Assembly (NCBI GenBank): GCA_025934485.1
Contig: JAICXX010000031.1
Span: 1 to 45,796 of the forward strand
Length of the DNA: 45,796 nucleotides
Direction: 5' to 3'
Source of the DNA: Chitinophagaceae bacterium
GTDB lineage: Bacteria > Bacteroidota > Bacteroidia > Chitinophagales > Chitinophagaceae
The translations under genes and the position numbers were made by a program. Below are positions 18,636 through 26,728 of the stretch, piece by piece. The notes below the pieces were generated by a model, which saw only the letters and a program-made list of their open reading frames with translations, did not search any database and had not been told where the DNA came from. Position 1 is the first letter of the stretch. Each line of letters opens with the position of its first letter.

Positions 18636-19418
18636 TCAATGAAAATCGCGCTTGATCGCGGCGTCGAAGGTCTTGAGACTCCAGCCACCGCCGACGATGA
18701 TGCGGCGGACCGTCATCAGGGGATCGTTGCGATCCATCTTGTCCGCCAGCTGAAAGGCCATAATAAAGCCTCTTTTGCGCAGTTCAGGCAGTGCCTGGGG
18801 ATTCCACAAACCAAAAGGGTAGGCGAAGTAGTTGATCTTCGTGCCGGTGATGGCTTCGAGCTGTTTGGTGGGTTTGTCGATCTGTATCTCCCAATCCTTC
18901 CCCTGGTATTTTTTTACATTATGATGGTCCCAGGTATGGCTGCCGAGGACATTGCCGGCGGCATAGAGCTCTTTTACCTGCGCTACCGTCATATAATGCG
19001 GAAGCTTGTTGAGACTGATGGTCATGATAAAGAAGACGCCGCGGAAGCCATACTTCTTCATTTCCGGCCAGGCAACGGCAAATTGGTCTTCGTCGGTATC
19101 ATCGAAGGTCAGCATGATGGGCTTGCTGGGAAGCGCTGCGCCTTTGGTGAGGTAGGCATAGAGCTGATCGGGGAGGATCGTATGATAACCGCTGTCGTGG
19201 AGCATCTTCAACTCGGCCTTGAGATCGGCCGGCGGCATGATATAATCTTTGGAGACCTTGGAGTCCGTGGGTTTCCAGTCGCGGATCTGGTGATAACAAA
19301 GGATGGGAACTTCTTTTCTTCCCAGGATCACGGAAGGTGGCACCGGGCCCTGGGCCTTTGCCGCGGACGTGGCTAAAACGAATGTTACGATACCGAATAC
19401 GATCAGCTTCTTGCTCAT
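18636..19418 (-). CDS. Secreted polysaccharide deacetylase (NodB homology)
   Basis: A 260-aa exported enzyme with a signal peptide ending at AAKAQ (about residue 22). The NodB domain shows MLTFDDTDED (catalytic and metal Asp pair), the metal-binding SHTWDHH and the late YPFGLWN motif. The family removes N- or O-acetyl groups from chitin-like polymers, peptidoglycan or other polysaccharides in a zinc-dependent way. A longer frame extends to 19526, but the ATG at 19418 starts the signal peptide. It lies 43 bases after the methionine sulfoxide reductase gene on the same strand and may share its transcript. Substrate is unknown. Confidence 0.92.
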   Translation of the reverse strand: MSKKLIVFGIVTFVLATSAAKAQGPVPPSVILGRKEVPILCYHQIRDWKPTDSKVSKDYIMPPADLKAELKMLHDSGYHTILPDQLYAYLTKGAALPSKPIMLTFDDTDEDQFAVAWPEMKKYGFRGVFFIMTISLNKLPHYMTVAQVKELYAAGNVLGSHTWDHHNVKKYQGKDWEIQIDKPTKQLEAITGTKINYFAYPFGLWNPQALPELRKRGFIMAFQLADKMDRNDPLMTVRRIIVGGGWSLKTFDAAIKRDFH

Positions 19419-19461
19419 GTTAGATTTAAAATAATTGCTTCTTAACGATACGGACCGGTTT

Positions 19462-19944
19462 TTATGCGTTGACGCCCGGAATAATTTTAACCACATCCTC
19501 GAGCCATTGCTGATCTTCCCGATCAAAGGCGTTCAATTCTATACTATCCACGTCTAACACCCCTACGATTTGGGCGCCGCTATGGATCGGCACTACGATC
19601 TCGGAACGTGAGAGGCCGCTGCAGGCGATATGACCGGGGAAGGCATCCACATCGGGCACGATCAGGGTCCGTTCTTCGGCCCAGCTTGTCCCGCAGACAC
19701 CTTTACCTTTCCGGATGCGCGTGCAGGCGACGGGACCCTGGAAGGGACCGACGACGAGCTCCCCTGCTTTCACCAGGTAGAAGCCCACCCAAAGCCAGCC
19801 GAATTGCTCTTTGAGGGCGGCGGCGATATTAGCGAGGTTGGCCGTCGGGTCCGACTCGCCTTCCATGAGCGCCCTGATCTGAGGCAGCAGCGCAGCATAT
19901 TGCTCTGTTTTTGTGCCCCGGGCTATCTGTAGATCTTCCGCCAT
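19462..19944 (-). CDS. msrC: Free methionine-(R)-sulfoxide reductase (GAF domain)
   Basis: A 160-aa cytoplasmic GAF-domain enzyme that reduces free L-methionine-(R)-sulfoxide. It keeps the three Cys residues of the family at C74, C84 and C108, with the same spacing (10 and 24) as I recall for the E. coli enzyme (Cys84, 94, 118). Motifs GVCGTSWAE, HIACSGLSRSEIVVPI and GVLDVDSIELNAF are typical. The frame stays open far upstream to 21075, but that part is antisense to the Rieske gene and meaningless; the ATG at 19944 fits the family length. A good promoter lies directly upstream. Confidence 0.93.
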   Translation of the reverse strand: MAEDLQIARGTKTEQYAALLPQIRALMEGESDPTANLANIAAALKEQFGWLWVGFYLVKAGELVVGPFQGPVACTRIRKGKGVCGTSWAEERTLIVPDVDAFPGHIACSGLSRSEIVVPIHSGAQIVGVLDVDSIELNAFDREDQQWLEDVVKIIPGVNA

Positions 19945-19949
19945 GGGCG

Positions 19950-19982
19950 CAAAATTACGATAACTCTTTCTTATCTTACAAA
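19950..19982 (-). promoter_or_regulatory. Bacteroidota-type promoter of the sulfoxide reductase gene
   Basis: Read on the minus strand, TTTG (19982-19979) is followed after 21 bp by TAATTTTG (19957-19950), matching the TTTG-N19-21-TAnnTTTG pattern. Only 5 nt separate the -7 box from the ATG, so the transcript should start at or next to the start codon (leaderless or nearly so). Confidence 0.65.
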
Positions 19983-19983
19983 T

Positions 19984-21099
19984 ATGCCTCCCATACCCCG
20001 ATTTATTATCGACCCCGATATCGCCCGGGCTCGTACGCTGGATACGGCTTTCTATACCGATCCGGCAATTTTCACGCGTGCCAAAGAAAAACTGTTCGCT
20101 CCTTCCTGGCAGTTTATCGGTGATACTTCGCAGGTACCTGCGGCGGGGAATGCTTTGCCTTTTACATTGCTCGAGGGATATCTCGACGAACCGTTGGTGC
20201 TGGTATGCGATGCGGCCGGAGCGCTTCGGGTGTTGAGCAATGTATGCACACACCGCGGAAATATCGTGGTGGGTGAGGCTTGTAAGCTGATGCACCTGCG
20301 ATGCCGGTATCATGGGCGGATATTCGAGCTGGACGGACGGTTTCGAAGTATGCCGGAGTTTAAGGGAGTGGCCGATTTTCCATCGGCGGCGGACGATCTG
20401 GTGCGGTTGCCGGTGGAGACCTGGGGGCCGTGGTTGTTTACGACGCTTGACATGGGTGACGGGGCGGCTCGATCCGGGGCCGGCAGCGGGTTTCGCGACT
20501 ACTGGGGGGATATCATGGACCGGTTGCACTGGCTGCCGCTGGAAAAATACGTGCTGCGGCCGGAACTGAGCCGCGATTTCACAGTAAAAGCCCATTGGGC
20601 ATTGTATTGCGAGAATTATCTCGAGGGTTTTCACATCCCTTTTGTACATGCCGGACTCAACTCGGTAATAGATTTCGGTAATTACACCACCGAATTGTTT
20701 CGCAACTCCAGTCTGCAATTGGGCATCGCCAAAGACGATGAAGAGATATTCGACCTGCCGGCGAGTTCCGCAGACTATGGCAAGCGGGTGGCGGCGTATT
20801 ATTTCTTTGTCTTTCCTAATTTGATGTTCAATTTCTATCCGTGGGGCCTTTCCGTGAATATTGTGAAGCCCGTGAACCCTGGTGAGACATGCGTTTCGTT
20901 CCTTACTTATGTGGCCGATGAAAGCCGGTATAATAAAGGCGCGGGGGCCGGCCTCGATACCGTAGAGCTCGAGGATGAAGAGGTGGTCGAGGCGGTGCAG
21001 CGGGGCGTACGTTCGCGGTGTTATACACATGGGCGGTATTCGGTGACGCGCGAACAGGGAACGCATCACTTTCACCGGCTGATAGCTGAGTTATTATGA
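19984..21099 (+). CDS. Rieske non-haem iron oxygenase, alpha subunit
   Basis: A 371-aa aromatic ring-hydroxylating-type oxygenase. The Rieske [2Fe-2S] ligands are C88-T-H90 and C107-R-Y-H110. The C-terminal catalytic domain has CENYLEGFHIPFVH, giving the mononuclear iron ligands H217 and H222. The bridging acid of this family, usually Asp, is Glu214 here. The size and the NYLEGFH pattern resemble the choline/carnitine/betaine monooxygenase-type branch more than dioxygenases of polycyclic aromatics, but substrate is a guess. A reductase gene is not adjacent. The gene overlaps the permease start by 4 nt (ATGA), so uptake and oxidation of one compound are likely linked. Confidence 0.88.
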   Translation: MPPIPRFIIDPDIARARTLDTAFYTDPAIFTRAKEKLFAPSWQFIGDTSQVPAAGNALPFTLLEGYLDEPLVLVCDAAGALRVLSNVCTHRGNIVVGEACKLMHLRCRYHGRIFELDGRFRSMPEFKGVADFPSAADDLVRLPVETWGPWLFTTLDMGDGAARSGAGSGFRDYWGDIMDRLHWLPLEKYVLRPELSRDFTVKAHWALYCENYLEGFHIPFVHAGLNSVIDFGNYTTELFRNSSLQLGIAKDDEEIFDLPASSADYGKRVAAYYFFVFPNLMFNFYPWGLSVNIVKPVNPGETCVSFLTYVADESRYNKGAGAGLDTVELEDEEVVEAVQRGVRSRCYTHGRYSVTREQGTHHFHRLIAELL

Positions 21100-22529
21100 C
21101 GCAGCAGCTCAAAAAAAGCATTGGGTTGTGGTCCGCCGTTTCCATCGTAATGGGGAGTGTGATCGGGTCCGGTATATTTATGCGACCGGCCTCGATGGCG
21201 CAGCGGCTGGGCTCCCCCAAGCTGCTTTTGCTGGTGTGGCTGGTGGCGGGTGCTGCGTCGCTGCTTGGAGCGATGATCTATTCGGAGTTGGGCACCATGT
21301 TTCCCGAGACCGGCGGGCCTTATATCTATCTGCAGAAGATCTATGGCAATTTTGTCGCGTATCTCTATGGCTGGTCGGCGATGGCGGTGATCAATACCGC
21401 TTCGCTCGCGGCTATCACCATCGTGTGTGCGCAGTATGCCGGGTTCTTTATCCATTTGCCGCGATTCCCGCGGGCCACGGAGCTTTCGGTTCATCTCCAC
21501 ATTCCGTATATCGGGGAGATCTATCCCCTGGAGGATTTTGGGGTAAAGGTGCTCACTTCGCTGATCCTGGCATTGCTGACGGTAATCAATTATCTAAGTG
21601 TGCGTTTTGGGAATGCGGTACAGCTGGTGGCAACGATCATGAAGACCCTCGCGCTGGTGTTGCTGATCGGTGGGTTGCTGTTCTCGGGGCAGGGGCATGT
21701 GGCGAATTTTTTTACGAACAGCCCGGATTTCAAGCCTTCCTTTTGGCTGGTGCTCACGGGCTTTATGGCTGCCACATCTGGCGCCTTCTCTTCGTATGAC
21801 GGATGGTATAACATCAATATGGTTGCGGGAGAGCTGGAAGATCCGCGGCGGAATATCAGCCGTAGTCTTTTCATCGGACTCGGCGCCTGCATGGCGATCT
21901 ATATCCTGGTGACGCTGGCGTACAATTATATCCTGCCCATCGGGGTGATGGCGCACTCCACGCTGGTGGCGGCGGATGCGGTCCAGCAGGTGCTTGGCAC
22001 GGCTGCTGCGGGGCTGGTGTCGCTGTTGATCGTCGTGTCGACTTTTGGCGCTACGCATGTGAACCTGCTCACCAATGCGCGGGTGACGTTTGCGATGGGC
22101 GAGGACGGGAGCTTTTTTCCTTGGGCAGGGAAAGTCCAGCCACGTTTTGGCACACCGGGAAATGCGGTGATCATCATGGGGGTGTGGAGCATCCTTTTTG
22201 TGTTTAGCGGCAGCTTCGATGTCCTGGCGGATATGTTTGCCTTTATGTCCTGGGTCTTTCATGGACTCATGGCGATAGGGCTGATGATCCTCCGGCGGCG
22301 GATGCCCGATGCTCCGCGGCCCTACAGGGTGCGGCTATATCCCTGGATACCGCTGCTCTTTGCCGCGTTTACCTTGTTCTATCTCGTAACGACTATTTAC
22401 AATGATGTGGTCGCTTACCGCAGTGGACAGGCGCCTATGATCGACTCCGTTCTTGCTTTGGTGCTCACTGCTACGGGGATACCTTTTTATTTGTATTTTC
22501 AGCGTAAAACCAGGACAGATGCTACATAG
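21096..22529 (+). CDS. Amino acid permease (APC superfamily)
   Basis: A 477-aa inner-membrane transporter with about 12 membrane segments. The first helix has the APC signature SIVMGSVIGSGIFMRPASMA, an unwound-helix GSGIF motif that contacts the amino-acid backbone. Other landmarks are YSELGTMFPETGGPYIYLQ after helix 2 and FSSYDGWYNINMVAGEL before helix 7. The pattern is closest to L-type/serine-threonine exchanger-like permeases. It is translationally coupled to the Rieske gene, and the amidohydrolase start lies within its 3' end. Substrate is unknown; an amino acid or small amine derivative is plausible. Confidence 0.9.
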   Translation: MTQQLKKSIGLWSAVSIVMGSVIGSGIFMRPASMAQRLGSPKLLLLVWLVAGAASLLGAMIYSELGTMFPETGGPYIYLQKIYGNFVAYLYGWSAMAVINTASLAAITIVCAQYAGFFIHLPRFPRATELSVHLHIPYIGEIYPLEDFGVKVLTSLILALLTVINYLSVRFGNAVQLVATIMKTLALVLLIGGLLFSGQGHVANFFTNSPDFKPSFWLVLTGFMAATSGAFSSYDGWYNINMVAGELEDPRRNISRSLFIGLGACMAIYILVTLAYNYILPIGVMAHSTLVAADAVQQVLGTAAAGLVSLLIVVSTFGATHVNLLTNARVTFAMGEDGSFFPWAGKVQPRFGTPGNAVIIMGVWSILFVFSGSFDVLADMFAFMSWVFHGLMAIGLMILRRRMPDAPRPYRVRLYPWIPLLFAAFTLFYLVTTIYNDVVAYRSGQAPMIDSVLALVLTATGIPFYLYFQRKTRTDAT

Positions 22530-23850
22530 ATTGCTGTTTCAACTGGCCTTTTTGCTCGTGTGCCGGATGGGCTGGTCTCAGGACCCGCATAGCACTCTCG
22601 GCCATTCGCGGGCCGCAGCTCCGGCGACGCATGACACTACCTACGCCTTGCGACCGGATCGGGTCTTCGACGGCGAACAAGTGCATGAGGGCTGGGCGGT
22701 GATCGTGCGTGGACGAACGATTGTGGCGGCAGGCCCGGTGGCATCTCTTTCGGTGCCTTCGGGCGCAGTGGTGTTGGAGCTGCGCGGCGCGACGTTGTTG
22801 CCCGGGTTGATCGAAGGACACAGCCATCTCTTTTTGCATCCTTATAACGAAGTCTCCTGGAATGACCAGGTGTTAAAGGAATCCCGGGCGGAACGTGTGG
22901 CGCGGGCGGTCGTTCATGCCCGGGCAACCCTGCTGGCAGGATTTACGACAACCCGTGATCTGGGTACCGAGGGCGCGATGTATGATGATGTAGGGTTAAA
23001 GCAGGCCATCGAGAAGGGCGTTATTCCGGGGCCACGAATTTTATGCGCTACCCGTGCGATCGTGGCAACAGGAAGTTATGGACCCAAAGAGCTGGCCTAT
23101 GATATCGAGTCGCCGCATGGTGCGGCGGAGGCGGATGGGGTAGAAGGGCTCACCCGCGAGGTGCGGACGCAGATAGGTCATGGCGCCGATGTCATCAAAG
23201 TCTATGTGGACTATCGGTGGGGCATCAACGGCGCGGCGGCTCCGACGTTTACAGTGGAAGAGCTAAAGAAGGTCGTTGAAGTCTCCTCCAGCGCAGGCAG
23301 GATAGTGGCGGTACACAGTGGAACCATGGAGGGTATGCGTCGGGCCATCGAGGCAGGTGTCACGACGATCGAGCATGGTGATGGGGGTACGCCCGAACTG
23401 TTTGCCGAGATGAAGGCGAAAGGGATCGCGTTATGTCCGACCCTTGCCGCGGGTGATGCGATCGCGCAATATGGTGGCTGGAGGAAGGGGATCGACCCCG
23501 AGCCGGAGCGGATCAAGGCAAAACGCGCCAGCTTCAAGGCGGCGATGGATGCCGGCGTCACCATTTGTATGGGCGGCGACGTGGGGGTATTTACGCATGG
23601 CAACAATGCAATGGAAATGGAAGACATGGTCGACTATGGGATGAAACCACTGGATGTTTTGCGGAGCGCTACTTCCGTGAATGCCGATGTGTTCCGGCTG
23701 GCTTCTACCGTTGGTCGGATCAGGCCCGGGTTGCTGGCGGACATCCTTGTAGTATCCGGAAATCCGGCGGTGAACATCTCCGACGTTCGAAAGGTGGTTT
23801 GGGTAATGAAGGATGGAGTGATCTACCATCCCGATGCCGCATCGAAATAG
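22519..23850 (+). CDS. Exported metal-dependent amidohydrolase (imidazolonepropionase-like)
   Basis: A 443-aa amidohydrolase-superfamily enzyme with an N-terminal signal peptide (about residues 1-20, ending GWSQ). Metal and catalytic residues are visible: H101-S-H103 in GLIEGHSH, K227 in DVIKVYVD (possible carboxylated Lys), H266 in AVHSG, H286 in TIEHGDGG and D354 in GGDVGV. This is the set expected for binuclear prolidase/imidazolonepropionase-like enzymes, which cleave amide or ester bonds. The start overlaps the permease stop by 11 nt; a longer frame to 22453 would overlap more and lacks a signal. An exported hydrolase beside an importer suggests it releases the imported compound. Confidence 0.9.
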   Translation: MLHRLLFQLAFLLVCRMGWSQDPHSTLGHSRAAAPATHDTTYALRPDRVFDGEQVHEGWAVIVRGRTIVAAGPVASLSVPSGAVVLELRGATLLPGLIEGHSHLFLHPYNEVSWNDQVLKESRAERVARAVVHARATLLAGFTTTRDLGTEGAMYDDVGLKQAIEKGVIPGPRILCATRAIVATGSYGPKELAYDIESPHGAAEADGVEGLTREVRTQIGHGADVIKVYVDYRWGINGAAAPTFTVEELKKVVEVSSSAGRIVAVHSGTMEGMRRAIEAGVTTIEHGDGGTPELFAEMKAKGIALCPTLAAGDAIAQYGGWRKGIDPEPERIKAKRASFKAAMDAGVTICMGGDVGVFTHGNNAMEMEDMVDYGMKPLDVLRSATSVNADVFRLASTVGRIRPGLLADILVVSGNPAVNISDVRKVVWVMKDGVIYHPDAASK

Positions 23851-23885
23851 CCGGCGCTAAAAGGAACTTGCCGTGTGAGCCGAAA

Positions 23886-24404
23886 CTACCGTGTGAATTG
23901 GCGGATCAGATCCGCGTGATCCGGATATTGTGTGCTAAGCGTCCCGGCGTTCGCCAGCTCGAAATCGGCAAAGTCGAAACCCGGGGCGACCGTACATCCC
24001 ACAAGCGCATATTCACTTCCTGGCGCCGGCGCCGAGGCAAACCAGCTACCGGCTTTTACCACTGCTTGAAACGTTTCTCCTTTTTCGGGGTTGGAGCCGA
24101 GTACATGGGTACAAAGCCGGCCGTTGTGCCCGATCTCATAGACATATAGCGGGTCGCCGTAATAGAAATGCCAGAGCTCATCAGAAGCAATGCGGTGAAA
24201 GGCCGAGAATTGTCCTTGTGAAAGCAGGAAATAGATGCTTGTCGAGGCGTTGCGGGAGCCCTGGAAAAAAAGGGGCAGCGCGGCCTTGGGTACTGTGAGC
24301 TCGGAGCGGTAGACTTCGCGGAACGCTCCGCCTTCTACATGGGCAGTGAGCTCCAGCTTTTCGATCCAGTAAGAGGCGGACGGTCTTATAGATGGACGGG
24401 TCAT
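23886..24404 (-). CDS. DUF985 cupin-fold protein
   Basis: A 172-aa cytoplasmic protein of the DUF985/Cupin_5 family. The family start, YWIEKLELTAHVEGGAFREVYRS, spans two conserved blocks. TSIYFLLSQGQFSAFHRIASDELWHFYYG is the sugar-binding-like beta-barrel core, and SWFASAPAPGSEYALVGCTVAPGFDFADFEL is the C-terminal block. Homologues are of unknown function, though the fold resembles sugar-nucleotide epimerases of the RmlC type. The start codon overlaps the stop of the upstream HU/SPOR-like gene (ATGA), so the two minus-strand genes are coupled. Confidence 0.88.
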   Translation of the reverse strand: MTRPSIRPSASYWIEKLELTAHVEGGAFREVYRSELTVPKAALPLFFQGSRNASTSIYFLLSQGQFSAFHRIASDELWHFYYGDPLYVYEIGHNGRLCTHVLGSNPEKGETFQAVVKAGSWFASAPAPGSEYALVGCTVAPGFDFADFELANAGTLSTQYPDHADLIRQFTR

Positions 24405-25447
24405 TTTTCGATCACGACATTGGCCGCATAGACATCGGCTATTGAATCTTTGATATGCGTGGTGTCTCTGGGCACGGCGGCTACAGGGAAATAGAGCTTG
24501 AAAAAGGTGGAGTCTTTGGTCTCCATCCTGATGTTGAGCCGAAAACCGAGTAGCTGGTTATAGCGTCGCAAGGCATGGACCTTGTTGGGCGTGCGGAGGA
24601 TCACGAAATGATAAAGGCTTTGACCTTCCGTAGGCACGGGGTCGTGAGGGACGTAGGCCGGGGGCGTGACGGTTGGTACTGCGGTCGGCGAAACTGGCGG
24701 TGCGGCTGCAGGTTTGGCGGCGACGGCATCGGCTTTCGCGGTGTCCGCTTTAGTCAATGCACCCGTGACGGTGGGGTTTTTCGATGTCGTCGAATCCGTC
24801 GCAGGCGGGTTTGCCGCGACGGTATCGGCAGACTTGGCTGCCGGGGTATCCGGTATAGCCGTGGCCCGGTTCTCCGGTCCGGCCTGTTCGGAAAAATTGT
24901 TCCGTTGGTAGAGATAATAACCACCCCAACCGACCACCACGACTCCGGCGATGAGCAGTACCAGCAGCATCGTCTGCCGTTGCCTGACATTATTAGCCTT
25001 TGGTTCTTCGCGGGGGGGCTCGTCATAGGAGTTACGGGACCTCTCCCTTTCAGGGCCGGCGAGTTCGTCGATGCGGGGGATGAGATAGTCGCCGGGGGTG
25101 AAGTCCAGGTGCCCTTCTTTGTTCTTGAGCAGGGTTCCGACCCCCTCGATAAAAAAAGGTTTGCCGATATTCAACAACTGGCGGCCCGTGGTGAGGTAAA
25201 AATCGAGGTCCGCTGCGGCCAGGGACTTCATCTTGCCCGTGTGCTCCTTGATATAGGTGATCAGGGCATCGTCGGGTGTAAAGATATTCGCGTTCTTAAA
25301 GCTGATGCCGGAAGCGGGCTGTTGTCCCATACGGTCGGATTCCTGTGGGATGACAGCGGCGGCGTCAAGGGTGAAGCTGCCAATACCCGGAAGGTCCATC
25401 TTCCTGGTTTGATATAAGTATTGCGACAATAACTGTGGTAGTTTCAA
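24401..25447 (-). CDS. HU-CCDC81 domain membrane protein with SPOR-like C-terminus
   Basis: A 348-aa protein. The first 130 residues (LLSQYLYQTRKMDLPGIGSF and onward) resemble the paired HU-CCDC81 domains of Bacteroidota, relatives of the HU DNA-binding fold. One membrane segment follows (about 170-190, MLLVLLIAGVVVVGWGGYYL), then a Pro/Ala/Thr-rich linker and a C-terminal SPOR-like domain (SLYHFVILRTPNKVHALRRYNQLLG). SPOR domains bind denuded peptidoglycan, so the protein may link a cytoplasmic HU-like module to the cell wall. The frame begins with TTG at 25447; no upstream ATG exists before a stop at 25469-25471. A near-consensus -7 box (TATCTTTA, 25477-25470, minus) lies 22 bases before it. 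Confidence 0.8.
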   Translation of the reverse strand: MKLPQLLSQYLYQTRKMDLPGIGSFTLDAAAVIPQESDRMGQQPASGISFKNANIFTPDDALITYIKEHTGKMKSLAAADLDFYLTTGRQLLNIGKPFFIEGVGTLLKNKEGHLDFTPGDYLIPRIDELAGPERERSRNSYDEPPREEPKANNVRQRQTMLLVLLIAGVVVVGWGGYYLYQRNNFSEQAGPENRATAIPDTPAAKSADTVAANPPATDSTTSKNPTVTGALTKADTAKADAVAAKPAAAPPVSPTAVPTVTPPAYVPHDPVPTEGQSLYHFVILRTPNKVHALRRYNQLLGFRLNIRMETKDSTFFKLYFPVAAVPRDTTHIKDSIADVYAANVVIEK

Positions 25448-25500
25448 ACAATCGGATTTTAAGACAGGCTAAAGATAAAGAACTTTCATCTACTTACACG

Positions 25501-25508
25501 TAACTTTG
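25501..25508 (+). promoter_or_regulatory. -7 promoter box TAACTTTG
   Basis: A perfect TAnnTTTG box lies 20 bases before the ATG of the small membrane protein. No clear TTTG -33 box was found at the expected distance. Confidence 0.5.
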
Positions 25509-25528
25509 TGGAAACTAATGGTCCTGGT

Positions 25529-25891
25529 ATGCTGTCGAAGGAAGAAAATGATTTTATCCGGTATTGGGAGGCCAACCGCATGCGGCGGAAAAAGACGGTG
25601 CAGCAGTTCCTTTTAGGGATACCCGCCGGGTTGCTGATCGTGATCCCGATCGTGATCAATCTGGTTTCGGGCTGGAATAAAGGGGCGGCAATGGAGGCCA
25701 ACAGCCAGGATTTCAATCCCGGGGTGCTCCTGGTGGCGCTGTTGCTCATCGTTGGGTTCACGGCTATTTTTTGGCAGCGGCATAAGTGGGATCTGTTCGA
25801 GCAGCGGTACCGGGAATTGCTGGCGAAGCGGGATCGGCAGGCCGGAGCAACTCAGACCAGTGATGAGGGGCCGGCAGAAGATGAGAGATAA
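25529..25891 (+). CDS. Small two-helix membrane protein of unknown function
   Basis: A 120-aa protein with a charged N-terminus, two hydrophobic helices (about residues 29-46, FLLGIPAGLLIVIPIVIN, and 65-82, VLLVALLLIVGFTAIFW) and a charged tail (LFEQRYRELLAKRDRQ) that may be coiled. No family was recognised. The frame extends 7 codons upstream to a GTG at 25508, but that GTG overlaps the -7 box, so the ATG at 25529 is preferred. It is divergent from the HU/SPOR-like gene. Confidence 0.65.
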   Translation: MLSKEENDFIRYWEANRMRRKKTVQQFLLGIPAGLLIVIPIVINLVSGWNKGAAMEANSQDFNPGVLLVALLLIVGFTAIFWQRHKWDLFEQRYRELLAKRDRQAGATQTSDEGPAEDER

Positions 25892-25894
25892 AAG

Positions 25895-25927
25895 AAAAAA
25901 ATAAAGCCCCGGAGGATACCAGGGCTC
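25895..25927 (-). terminator. Intrinsic terminator for leftward transcription
   Basis: On the minus strand AGCCC and GGGCT form the base of a hairpin (25926-25905) with an inner GG/CC pair, followed by TTTATTTTTTTC. It lies downstream of the minus-strand gene 26139-26516 and probably ends its transcript. The spacer 25928-26138 holds this 3' region and the tandem repeat at 25987; nothing else was recognised there. Confidence 0.6.
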
Positions 25928-25986
25928 TTAGCAGGTAGTTCATGGTTACTGCACATCAAGCAGATGTATATCAAAATTGGGATGGA

Positions 25987-26006
25987 TGAGACTAATTGAG
26001 ACTAAT
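25987..26006. repeat. Tandem 10-bp repeat TGAGACTAAT
   Basis: Two perfect adjacent copies of TGAGACTAAT lie in the non-coding stretch downstream of the minus-strand regulator gene. The meaning is unknown; it may be a chance repeat or part of an element boundary. Confidence 0.6.
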
Positions 26007-26138
26007 GTGATGTGGCGGTTAGAATTGGCTACGACTCCTTCGCAAATACAAGCTCCGTAAAATAGACAACCGGTTATTCGGGATTGCTGCAAGGAAATTA
26101 AAAAAACTTCAAAATATTTTAATTTTCTCCGGTTTCCC

Positions 26139-26516
26139 CTATCTCCGTCCGTATTTCGACCTTCTTAGCCTGATCAGGATCGCCGAGTTAATCCTGCGAA
26201 GGGCCTTTATTTCCCTGCGCAATTCCTTTATTTGGTCATATGGCGCAATTGGCTCGTCAATTTCCAGGCCAAGTTCTTTTGGATAAGCTTCTTTGATCCA
26301 ATCCGTGTATCGCCTGAGAAGTTTGAGGCTATGGGTCTTTCCGCCAACCGGATCACTATAATGGCGGGTTATCGTTGATTTGGTTAAGGTCCGGTCCATT
26401 GATCTAAGCCTGTCCTGAATATCGTCACGGCTGATCTTTTGCGCCTTCAACCGGTCAATAATCTCCTTAAAAGTTGTATGAGCCTGAACGGTATCGTGAT
26501 ATTCTTTGGGTGGCAA
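26139..26516 (-). CDS. Putative small DNA-binding regulator with coiled-coil tail
   Basis: A 125-aa basic protein. The N-terminal half, with ISRDDIQDRLRSMDRTL and TKSTITRHYSD, resembles a helix-turn-helix of the XRE type. The C-terminus (YDQIKELRREIKALRRINS, about residues 93-111) is a likely amphipathic helix for dimerisation. No named family was recognised. The frame begins with TTG at 26516; no in-frame ATG lies nearby upstream and the first internal Met is residue 45. It is transcribed away from the putative toxin module, and its upstream region overlaps a plus-strand promoter, so it could regulate that module. The region is more AT-rich than its surroundings. Confidence 0.55.
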   Translation of the reverse strand: MPPKEYHDTVQAHTTFKEIIDRLKAQKISRDDIQDRLRSMDRTLTKSTITRHYSDPVGGKTHSLKLLRRYTDWIKEAYPKELGLEIDEPIAPYDQIKELRREIKALRRINSAILIRLRRSKYGRR

Positions 26517-26536
26517 GGAAATATTTTCAAAAAAAA

Positions 26537-26568
26537 GTTGTAAAATTGATCCGAATGGTCTATTTTTG
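26537..26568 (+). promoter_or_regulatory. Bacteroidota-type promoter upstream of a possible small RNA
   Basis: GTTG (26537-26540) is followed after 20 bp by a perfect -7 box TATTTTTG (26561-26568). It points right, but the next coding sequence begins only 200 bases later, with a terminator between. Confidence 0.6.
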
Positions 26569-26573
26569 TTCTG

Positions 26574-26680
26574 AAACGAGGTTCTTTAAGACCTCAGGAA
26601 AACAATCGAAGCCAATTGATTGATTTTCAATTGCTGTTTATTGCGCCAAGCTTTCTACGGTGCAATTATAGTATTTTTTG
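26574..26680 (+). ncRNA. Candidate small RNA of about 105 nt
   Basis: The segment starts just after a strong promoter and ends at an intrinsic-type terminator, with no start codon giving a credible protein. It contains a hairpin GAGGT..ACCTC (26578-26595), a CAATTG pair (about 26618-26640) and the terminator stem. It matches no RNA family I know. It may be a regulatory RNA tied to the neighbouring two-gene module, or a short attenuated leader. Ends are approximate. Confidence 0.35.
26641..26679 (+). terminator. Intrinsic terminator of the candidate small RNA
   Basis: TTGCGCC and GGTGCAA pair over 7 bp (one G-T) around an 11-nt loop, followed by TTATAGTATTTTTT. The 6-T run ends at 26679. Confidence 0.5.
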
Positions 26681-26728
26681 ACTTTTATTCCCCAACATTT
26701 TTGGACCTATACTTGGCTCAAATAAGTT

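Noticed and set aside
19462-21075. A 537-codon minus-strand frame covering the sulfoxide reductase and beyond
   Set aside because: Only its last 160 codons match the GAF-type reductase; the rest is antisense to the Rieske gene and has no domain. The gene starts at 19944.
25928-26138. Possible tRNA or att site next to the AT-rich island
   Set aside because: No cloverleaf or long direct repeat was found; only a 20-bp tandem repeat is visible.
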